A DNA stretch of 64,000 nt from positions 27,339 through 91,338 of the forward strand of contig CANMQH010000017.1 in the NCBI GenBank assembly GCA_947499935.1. The letters run 5' to 3'. Within the stretch, counting starts at the first letter, position 1. Every line of letters starts with the position of its first letter. The notes beneath the pieces are model-generated. The model did no database searches. It worked only from the letters and a program-made list of their open reading frames with translations, and was not told the origin of the DNA. Source of the DNA: an uncultured Algibacter sp. (lineage in GTDB: Bacteria > Bacteroidota > Bacteroidia > Flavobacteriales > Flavobacteriaceae). The translations under genes were made by a program, and so were the position numbers. Below are positions 8,104 to 14,820 of this stretch, one piece after another.

Positions 8104-9486
8104 TCAGCTTATAGCTTTAATCTCTTTAATAAATTTATCGGCTAAAGTGTCTGCTTCATCTTGCGATTTTGCTTCAGTATAAATTCTAATTATAGGTTCT
8201 GTATTACTTTTACGTAAATGTACCCAACTTTCAGAAAAATCTATTTTAACACCATCAATAGTGGTTAATTTTTCGTTTTGATAACGATTTTCTATAGCTT
8301 TTAAAATACCATCAACATCTAAATCTGGTGTTAATTGTATTTTCTTTTTCCCCATAAAATAACTTGGATAGGTTTTTTTAAGTTCACTTACAGACATTTG
8401 TCTATCTACCAAAAGGCTTAAAAATAAGGCAACGCCAACCAAAGCATCACGCCCGTAATGCGACTCTGGGTATATAATACCACCGTTACCTTCGCCTCCA
8501 ATAACAACATTATTTTTTTTCATGAGTTTTACCACATTAACTTCTCCAACAGCACTGGCTTCGTATGTACCTCCATGCTTTTCGGTAACATCACGCAAGG
8601 CTCTTGTAGAACTCATATTACTCACCGTATTGCCAGGTGTTTTGCTCAATACATAATCGGCGCAAGCTACAAGCGTATATTCTTCGCCAAACATATCACC
8701 ATTTTCATCCATAAAAGCCAAACGGTCTACATCGGGGTCTACAACAATACCAAAATCGGCATTGTGCTTTTTAACGGCTTCAGACAAATCTGTTAAATGC
8801 TCTTTTAAAGGTTCTGGGTTGTGCGGAAAATGTCCATTAGGTTCACAATGAATTTTTATAACATCTACACCCAAACGCTCTAAAAGCAAAGGAATGGCAA
8901 CGCCTCCTGAAGAGTTTACACCATCTACAACAACTTTAAAACGTTGTGCTTCTATGGCGTTTACGGTCACCAAATCTAAATCTAAAACTTCAATAATATG
9001 TAAATCTATATAAGCTTTGTTTTTTTTAATATTTCCAAGACTATCTACATCAGCAAATTCCATAGTATCACTCTCAGCAATATCTAAAATTTTCGCCCCT
9101 TCTACAGCATCTAAAAACTCGCCTTTTTCATTTAAAAGTTTAAGCGCATTCCATTGTTTTGGGTTGTGGCTTGCTGTTAAAATAATGCCACCATCGGCTT
9201 GTTCCATAGGTACTGCTACTTCAACTGTAGGTGTTGTAGACAACCCTACATCCACAACATCTATACCTAAACCTATTAATGTATTCATGACTAAACTTTG
9301 AATCATTTTTCCAGAAATACGGGCATCTCTTCCCACAACAACTTTATAATGCGTTTTTTGTCTATGTTGTTTTAGCCAAACGCCATAAGCAGCAGCAAAT
9401 TTAACAGCATCAATAGGTGTAAGATTTTCTCCAACTTGCCCCCCAATAGTTCCCCTAATTCCTGAGATTGATTTTATAAGTGTCAT
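8104..9486 (-). CDS. glmM: Phosphoglucosamine mutase GlmM (alpha-D-phosphohexomutase family)
   Basis: A 460-residue cytosolic phosphohexomutase that should interconvert glucosamine 6-phosphate and glucosamine 1-phosphate for UDP-GlcNAc synthesis. Domain signatures appear in order: SGIRGTIGG near the N-terminus; the active-site phosphoserine loop TASHNPKQWN (serine about residue 104); the metal-binding loop DPDVDRLAF (about 249-257); the sugar-binding loop GEGNGG (about 332-337); and the phosphate-binding RKSNTEPIIRIY (about 431-442). Bacteroidetes GlmM and phosphomannomutase are hard to separate by eye, so the substrate is probable rather than certain. A TATATTTG -7 element lies 23 bases upstream. 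Confidence 0.87.
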   Translation of the reverse strand: MTLIKSISGIRGTIGGQVGENLTPIDAVKFAAAYGVWLKQHRQKTHYKVVVGRDARISGKMIQSLVMNTLIGLGIDVVDVGLSTTPTVEVAVPMEQADGGIILTASHNPKQWNALKLLNEKGEFLDAVEGAKILDIAESDTMEFADVDSLGNIKKNKAYIDLHIIEVLDLDLVTVNAIEAQRFKVVVDGVNSSGGVAIPLLLERLGVDVIKIHCEPNGHFPHNPEPLKEHLTDLSEAVKKHNADFGIVVDPDVDRLAFMDENGDMFGEEYTLVACADYVLSKTPGNTVSNMSSTRALRDVTEKHGGTYEASAVGEVNVVKLMKKNNVVIGGEGNGGIIYPESHYGRDALVGVALFLSLLVDRQMSVSELKKTYPSYFMGKKKIQLTPDLDVDGILKAIENRYQNEKLTTIDGVKIDFSESWVHLRKSNTEPIIRIYTEAKSQDEADTLADKFIKEIKAIS

Positions 9487-9508
9487 AATTTATTTTAAAG
9501 TTCTCTGA

Positions 9509-9516
9509 CAAATATA
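9509..9516 (-). promoter_or_regulatory. -7 element for glmM
   Basis: TATATTTG on the minus strand is an exact match to TAnnTTTG and lies 23 bases before the glmM start codon, in the short divergent gap. Confidence 0.55.
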
Positions 9517-9563
9517 GCATTTCAAAATCGGATTTCTTAAAATGGAATTTGTAAATTTCACGA

Positions 9564-10160
9564 ATGAATTACTTAGCACACATTTATCTGTCTGGCGAAA
9601 ACGAATTAGTTACCATTGGTAATTTTATAGCAGACGGAATAAAAGGAAAAAACTATAAAACCTACCAAAGAGATGTACAAATTGGTATTTTATTACATCG
9701 TAATATTGATACATTTACCGATGCCCATAAAACGGTTAGAATAAGTACAAAAAGGCTTCACGAAAAGTATGGGCATTACTCTGGTGTCATTGTAGATATT
9801 TTATACGATCACTTTTTAGCTAAAAATTGGCATAAGTATTCTAAGGTGCCTCTTAAAGATTATATTACCAAATTTTACGATGCTTTAGAAGCTAATTATA
9901 ATATACTGCCACTGCGCATTCAAAAAATGATGCCTTATATGTTAGCCGATAATTGGTTATTAAGCTATGCCTCTATAGATGGCATTACAAGAGTTCTTGA
10001 AGGTGTAAACCGACGCACAAAAAACCGTTCGAGCATGCATGAAGCTGTTATAGAACTTGAAGCATTTTATACAGAATTTGGAGATGAGTTTTCTGCGTTT
10101 TTTGATGAACTCATTAAATTTTCTAAAACTAAACTCATTGAATTTAATCAAACCATGTAA
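9564..10160 (+). CDS. Acyl carrier protein phosphodiesterase (AcpH/DUF479 family)
   Basis: A 198-residue protein of the AcpH family, HD-like enzymes that remove 4'-phosphopantetheine from holo-acyl carrier protein. The N-terminal signature MNYLAHIYLSG is followed by GNFIADGIKGK (about 20-30), GILLHRNIDTFTDAH (about 45-59) with the putative metal ligands His and Asp, and VDILYDHFLAKNW (about 76-88). Length and motif spacing are normal. The stop codon overlaps the start of the gamma-glutamyltransferase gene by one base (TAATG), implying translational coupling, though no functional link is obvious. Confidence 0.88.
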   Translation: MNYLAHIYLSGENELVTIGNFIADGIKGKNYKTYQRDVQIGILLHRNIDTFTDAHKTVRISTKRLHEKYGHYSGVIVDILYDHFLAKNWHKYSKVPLKDYITKFYDALEANYNILPLRIQKMMPYMLADNWLLSYASIDGITRVLEGVNRRTKNRSSMHEAVIELEAFYTEFGDEFSAFFDELIKFSKTKLIEFNQTM

Positions 10161-11860
10161 TGAAGTACCTATATTATATTTTCTTTTTATTTATCATTAT
10201 ATCATGTAAAAAAAATAACCATATCATAGCCGAAGATATCCCAAAAACGGGGTTGATTACTAAAAACGCGATGGTTGTTTCGGCACGTATAGAAGCTTCT
10301 AAAATAGGAAGCGATATTATGAAAAAGGGCGGCAATGCTTTTGATGCTATGGTCGCTACCGAACTAGCACTAGCAGTAGCATACCCCTATGCTGGTAACT
10401 TGGGCGGTGGTGGTTTTATGGTTTACAGAAAAGTTAATGGAGATATTGGTGCTATTGATTATAGAGAGAAAGCACCTTTAGCTGCAACAAAAAACATGTT
10501 TTTAGATAATAACGAACAAGTTATCCCCGAAAAAAGCACACTTGGCGCCATGGCCGTAGGCGTACCAGGAACCGTTGCTGGTGTATTGGCTGTTCATAAA
10601 AAATTAGGATCATTACCTATTGAAGATATTTTAGAACCCGTTATTGCGTTAGCAAAAAAAGGTATCGTTGTTACTCATAAGCAAGAAAAAAGAATTAAGG
10701 AGTACCAACCTCTTTTTCCAAAAGTGAACAAAGATTCTATACCATTTGATAAACCATGGAAAGCTAACGACACCATAAAATACCCTAAACTAGCAAAAAC
10801 CTTAGAACGCATTTTAAAATTTGGGAAAGATGGTTTTTATAAAGGTAAAACAGCTAAAACCCTAGCGACATTTACACAAAATAATGGTGGTATACTTACC
10901 GAAGAAGATTTAGCCAAATACGAACCCAAATGGCGTAAACCTATTACTTTCACTTATGATGATTTAAAAGTAATTTCCATGTCGCCTCCATCCAGTGGGG
11001 GTATTTGTTTAGCACAAATTATGACTATGGTTGCCCCTTTTCATTTAGAGGAGTACGGACATAATACCGTAAAAACCATTCAAGCTATCGTTGAAGCAGA
11101 AAGACGTGCGTACGCCGACAGAAGTTTTTACCTTGGTGACCCCGATTTTGTTAAAATGCCTACTAAAGCACTTATATCTGAAGCGTATTTAAGCGGTAGA
11201 ATGATTGATTTTTCTTTTGAAAAAGCAACACCATCCGCTAATGTTTCCCATGGTAATATAGAAATTATAGAGAGTAATGAAACCACGCACTACAGTATAG
11301 TTGATCCGTTTGGAAATGCCATATCTGCAACGACAACATTAAATGGTGCTTATGGCTCAAAACTTTATTGCACAGAACTCGGTTTTTTTCTTAATAACGA
11401 AATGGATGATTTTAGTAGTAAACCCGGCGAGCCCAATATGTTTGGGCTTATTGGAGCCGAAGCCAATAGCATCATGCCCGAAAAACGCATGCTAAGTTCT
11501 ATGACCCCAACTATTGTTGAAAAAAACGGCGAACTATACATGTCTGTTGGTACACCAGGAGGCGCTACTATAATAACTTCGGTTTTACAAACTATTTTGA
11601 ATGTACATGAGTTTAAGATGGGTATGCAAGAAGCTGTTGATGCACCTCGTTTTCATCATCAATGGTTACCCGATGAGATTATGATGGAACCCAATGCCTT
11701 CGATAAAACAATAATTAAACAATTAGAAAATTTAGGTTATATCGTTAACGAAAAAGACGCACCCGTTATTGGAAAAGTAGATGGCATACTTGTTTTAAAT
11801 GATAAATCGTATGAAGCTGGTGCTGATCACCGAGGCGATGATACTGCTGTAGGTTTTTAG
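10160..11860 (+). CDS. ggt: Gamma-glutamyltransferase, lipoprotein
   Basis: A 566-residue proenzyme that cleaves itself and then hydrolyses or transfers the gamma-glutamyl group of glutathione. It has a lipoprotein signal (MKYLYYIFFLFIIISC), so it is tethered in the envelope. The autocleavage site is TTHYSIVD with the nucleophilic threonine at residue 375, dividing a large subunit from a small one of about 190 residues. Other landmarks are NLGGGGFMVYR near the N-terminus, the substrate-carboxylate arginine region DYREKAP, and GTPGGATIITSVLQ in the small subunit. All key residues appear intact. It is translationally coupled to the AcpH-like gene. Confidence 0.94.
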   Translation: MKYLYYIFFLFIIISCKKNNHIIAEDIPKTGLITKNAMVVSARIEASKIGSDIMKKGGNAFDAMVATELALAVAYPYAGNLGGGGFMVYRKVNGDIGAIDYREKAPLAATKNMFLDNNEQVIPEKSTLGAMAVGVPGTVAGVLAVHKKLGSLPIEDILEPVIALAKKGIVVTHKQEKRIKEYQPLFPKVNKDSIPFDKPWKANDTIKYPKLAKTLERILKFGKDGFYKGKTAKTLATFTQNNGGILTEEDLAKYEPKWRKPITFTYDDLKVISMSPPSSGGICLAQIMTMVAPFHLEEYGHNTVKTIQAIVEAERRAYADRSFYLGDPDFVKMPTKALISEAYLSGRMIDFSFEKATPSANVSHGNIEIIESNETTHYSIVDPFGNAISATTTLNGAYGSKLYCTELGFFLNNEMDDFSSKPGEPNMFGLIGAEANSIMPEKRMLSSMTPTIVEKNGELYMSVGTPGGATIITSVLQTILNVHEFKMGMQEAVDAPRFHHQWLPDEIMMEPNAFDKTIIKQLENLGYIVNEKDAPVIGKVDGILVLNDKSYEAGADHRGDDTAVGF

Positions 11861-12166
11861 TCTTTATATTTTTTTAAAGTACTATGTTAAACATATAAGT
11901 CTGATTAATAGTAGCGCGTAAAAACTAGTTTAAAATATAAAAACCAACGCCTTGTCATTTCGACAGAGTAAAGCATGAACTACGAGAAATCTCAATACGA
12001 TGGGAATCCTCATTAAAAGCATAGGTTAATATCTAACAAAATATATTTTGTTTCAGATTCAGATAATGTTCGGAATAACAGATTACATTTTAATGTAGAA
12101 TTATATATTCGTCTTCAGTAAAATATTAATCATAGAAATCAAGTTATAAATTCACATTTTAGTGTT
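11861..12166. repeat. Gene-free gap with a MITE-like intergenic repeat (about 11953-12080)
   Basis: No gene is supportable here. The stretch 11953-12080 opens with TGTCATTTCGACAG and closes with GTTCGGAATAACA, which read on opposite strands are similar (imperfect terminal inverted repeat). Inside is GAGAAATCTCA, and the general form resembles the short palindromic intergenic repeats (TCATTTCGA...GAAATCTC...CGGAATGACA) often seen in Flavobacteriia genomes. A related fragment may be present near 14110. Copy number in the genome cannot be judged from this window. Confidence 0.5.
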
Positions 12167-12889
12167 ATGCCCTTAAAACCAAAAAAAATATTAAAAATAT
12201 TTGTTAGCGCTTTAGTCTTCCTTACCCTACCTAGCCTACTACTTTTTGGCTTTTTATATTTTAAATATAACGAAGCTTTACCCACTGGCATACAAGGAGA
12301 AAAAGCAGATAAACTAGCGTTAAAAATGTTAGATGCGCTAGACTACCAAGCCTACAAAAATACGAACCATTTAGAGTGGACATTTAAAAAAAGACATCAC
12401 TACAGCTGGGATAAAGCAAATAACATATGTGAGGTTTCTTGGAAATCTTATAAAGTCATTCTTGACTTAAATAATACTAATAACAGTAAAGTATTTATTC
12501 ATAATTTTAAAAATGAAAGCGAATTAGCTCCAGAATTAATAGATAAAGCCATAACCTTTTTTAATAATGATTCCTTTTGGCTCGTTGGTCCCTATAAAGT
12601 TTTTGATAAAGGTGTAGAACGTAGACTTGTAAAAACAAAAAACAATAAAGATGCGCTTTTGGTAACTTATACCTCTGGAGGTTCTACACCAGGGGACTCT
12701 TACTTATGGCTATTAAATGACAATGGAAAACCATATGCCTGTAAAATGTGGACTTCCATATTACCCATTGATGGTCTAGAGGCTTCTTGGAACCATTGGA
12801 CAACTACAGATAGTGGTGCGCAACTACCTCAATTTCATAAATTAATGGTATTGGGTTTAGAGATTACGGATGTTGAGGGGAAGAAATAA
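12167..12889 (+). CDS. Membrane-anchored hypothetical protein
   Basis: A 240-residue protein I do not recognise. It starts with a basic N-terminus (MPLKPKKILK) and one hydrophobic segment (about residues 11-32), predicting a single N-terminal anchor with the rest outside the cytoplasm. The soluble part is rich in aromatic residues, with blocks such as TNHLEWTFKKRHHYSWD, CEVSWKSYKVILDLN and GLEASWNHWTT, and no evident catalytic motif. Repeated strand-forming segments suggest a beta-rich lipid- or polymer-binding fold, which is inference only. It appears to be a single-gene unit. Confidence 0.75.
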   Translation: MPLKPKKILKIFVSALVFLTLPSLLLFGFLYFKYNEALPTGIQGEKADKLALKMLDALDYQAYKNTNHLEWTFKKRHHYSWDKANNICEVSWKSYKVILDLNNTNNSKVFIHNFKNESELAPELIDKAITFFNNDSFWLVGPYKVFDKGVERRLVKTKNNKDALLVTYTSGGSTPGDSYLWLLNDNGKPYACKMWTSILPIDGLEASWNHWTTTDSGAQLPQFHKLMVLGLEITDVEGKK

Positions 12890-12966
12890 CTTTTTTAGAA
12901 ATATTACTGTTTTAGTGTATCGCTATTTCAGGACGGGACAAATTATTATACAAAAAAACCTATTAT

Positions 12967-13019
12967 TGTAAACCTAATAGTAGGACTAAAAACAAATTGT
13001 AAACCTACTTTAGGATTAA
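12967..13019 (+). promoter_or_regulatory. Pair of direct-repeated dyad operators
   Basis: Two copies of TGTAAACCTA-N(3-4)-TAGGAYTAA lie at 12967-12989 and 12998-13019, their starts 31 bases (about three helical turns) apart. Each holds a short inverted repeat CCTA/TAGG, and a third TGTAAAC follows at 13029. They sit about 105-155 bases upstream of the frameshifted gene at 13123. The arrangement is what a dimeric repressor binding twice would leave; the regulator is unknown. Confidence 0.5.
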
Positions 13020-13122
13020 GTCTAAATATGTAAACTTTTTATCCTTACAGTAGAAAGCAGTGAATAGTTCGAAGAGGGGTTAAACGAACTAGAACTGCGC
13101 AAGAATTAAAAACATAAGACAA

Positions 13123-13696
13123 ATGAAATATCTATTTTTAATAGTTCTAAGTGTAAATATTGCTTGTGCGCAGGTACCTACTGAGAAAATATCGAATAAA
13201 TCATTTAAAATGGAATTAGATATTTTAATTGATTATCTGAATTCAAAAGATTCTAAAGCAAAATTTATAGAGTTAAGTAGGTCGAATTTAAATACACTTA
13301 TTCCTTCGTAGTAATCATTCCAAAGGTTTTTTTCATTATAAAGGCAAATATATCATTTTAGATAAAAAAATTAGCGAGAAAATAAGTCAAGAACTAATCA
13401 ATATAAATTTAAAAAATACTGATTTAATTTCTGGTAAAACAATTATTCGTTTTGCAGACTCTCGAAATCGACCTAGGCATGGTGCTGTATTTTATGGAAA
13501 AAGCAGCGATGGTACTATATATGTATATAGTAAAAATGGACCTTTTATAAAACCAGAAATTGTAAAATTAAACTCACTAAAACCTTATGGAAAAATACAA
13601 GGACTTAAAGTTGAAAAAGACATTATTAGAAAAATACAAGATTTGTGGAATGAAGCGCCTGATACTTTTGAATCTGGTTTTTATAACCGTAATTAG
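13123..13696 (+). pseudogene. Frameshifted gene for a small exported protein
   Basis: The first frame (from ATG 13123) encodes a signal peptide (MKYLFLIVLSVNIACAQ) and about 45 mature residues, then stops at TAG 13309-13311. From about 13307 the next frame is open and coherent to TAG 13694-13696: RSNHSKGFFHYKGKYIILDK... through DTFESGFYNRN. The joined product would be about 190 residues, so a single-base indel near 13300 (or a sequencing error) has split one gene. No known family is recognised; fragments such as YGKSSDGTIYVYSKNGPF suggest a small beta-rich domain. The end overlaps the start of the following lipoprotein gene by 47 bases. Confidence 0.65.
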
Positions 13697-14024
13697 TTGT
13701 AAAAATCAAGATAGAGAGGATTTTATTAAAATTAAATCAAAAGATAGAACAGTAATTTTATTAAAAGAGGATTTTAAAATTACTCAAAATGAAGACTTTA
13801 TTAAAATTAAATTAGTAAATAATAAAATAGATAGCATAAAGGAGTGTGTGAATTGTATTTTATTTTTTAACAAAAAAGAATATGTTGCAAAAGGGAACTA
13901 CATTCAGAGTTCTATTGCGCCAAAGGATTATGATTATTTTTTTCCTGAAGATGTTAATAACCGAATTATAATAAGTAGGGATAGTATAATAACATTGTTG
14001 CCAAAAAGAGTATATGGATTATAA
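13650..14024 (+). CDS. Small hypothetical lipoprotein
   Basis: A protein of 124 residues when started at ATG 13650, which gives a clean lipoprotein signal (MKRLILLNLVFITVISC). An upstream ATG at 13587 would add 21 charged residues before the signal and is unlikely. The mature part is lysine- and isoleucine-rich with two similar segments (EDFIKIKSKDRTVILL and EDFIKIKLVNNKI), suggesting a small beta domain with an internal repeat. It overlaps the end of the frameshifted gene and may form one unit with it. No family recognised. Confidence 0.6.
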   Translation: MKRLILLNLVFITVISCKNQDREDFIKIKSKDRTVILLKEDFKITQNEDFIKIKLVNNKIDSIKECVNCILFFNKKEYVAKGNYIQSSIAPKDYDYFFPEDVNNRIIISRDSIITLLPKRVYGL

Positions 14025-14164
14025 TATTGTCTGGTTCTAAAATAGGTTTAGAACCCCCGCTTGTTCCCTAGTATGGCTAACACCCAGCTAGTCCTCGTAT
14101 GCGCTAGCGCTTCGACTTTGTCGAGTGCCGTACTGAGTAAGAAAACCGTAACCATTATTTAAAA
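14025..14164. other. GC-richer intergenic remnant with short palindromes
   Basis: This short gap is more GC-rich than its surroundings and contains GCGCTAGCGC (14101-14110) followed by TCGACTTTGTCGA (14112-14124), two adjacent hairpins. It probably represents a decayed copy of an intergenic repeat and may act as the transcription end for the genes on both sides. No gene is visible. Confidence 0.35.
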
Positions 14165-14689
14165 CTACTTCGACCTTTGTCCAACAAAATTATGTGTTTT
14201 CGATTTAAATAAAATATTAAAACTCGTTAAACTCCCGTAAATTCTAGTAATATATTGTTGTAAATCTATTTTACCTTGCTCATCCAAATTACTGGCATTA
14301 ATACGTTGCTCCATAACGCGCAAACGGTCTCTTACCATGGTTATTTTATGAAAAAATGTATCAATAGGCAATTCGTGCCCTTTTAAACTAGTATCCTTAG
14401 GCTCCAGTATAAGCTTTCCGCCTTTATATTTATCAGCAATCTGTACAACTTCACTAGCATCGCTCCATGTTTTTAAAATCTGTACCAAACTACGTTCTAC
14501 GTCGTAAAAACTAACCGTATCAACATCATTATCAGCAGCTTCAATAATTTCAAATGTGCTATCTAAATCAATGGTTTCCAATCCATTTTCAATAAAAGTT
14601 ACCCAATAATGTTGCGATGTAACATTGGTAATAACACCTTTTCCAAATTCAGAATGTTCAATTCTAGACCCAATACCTAATAGTTTCAT
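14165..14689 (-). CDS. Conserved hypothetical protein with an SH3-like N-terminal domain
   Basis: A 174-residue soluble protein. The N-terminus (MKLLGIGSRIEHSEFGKGVI...) resembles the small SH3-like module found in CarD-type and UvrD C-terminal domains (G-x-R-V-x-H-x-x-F-G-x-G). The rest is predominantly helical with a long charged segment (ITMVRDRLRVMEQRI) and ends in GQRSK. It diverges from uvrA across 131 bases, making a link to DNA metabolism attractive but unproven. I do not recognise a named family. Confidence 0.7.
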   Translation of the reverse strand: MKLLGIGSRIEHSEFGKGVITNVTSQHYWVTFIENGLETIDLDSTFEIIEAADNDVDTVSFYDVERSLVQILKTWSDASEVVQIADKYKGGKLILEPKDTSLKGHELPIDTFFHKITMVRDRLRVMEQRINASNLDEQGKIDLQQYITRIYGSLTSFNILFKSKTHNFVGQRSK

Positions 14690-14796
14690 AAACCGTTATT
14701 TTTTTGAATGCTTATTATAGAAAATCTCTTTAATTTTTCATCACAATAATAACAAATACTAAACAAATCTTTGCAAAAAATTAACAACTAAAATTG

Positions 14797-14804
14797 TAAC
14801 TTCG
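14797..14804 (+). promoter_or_regulatory. -7 element for uvrA
   Basis: TAACTTCG, one base from TAnnTTTG, lies 16 bases before the uvrA start. A TTTG lies upstream at 14770-14773 with a spacing of 23, longer than ideal. Confidence 0.4.
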
Positions 14805-14820
14805 CAACTTTGCTATATTT

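Noticed and set aside
14101..14124. Integron attC-like or IS-end palindromes
   Set aside because: Only two short palindromes without the conserved attC boxes, and no integrase or transposase nearby.
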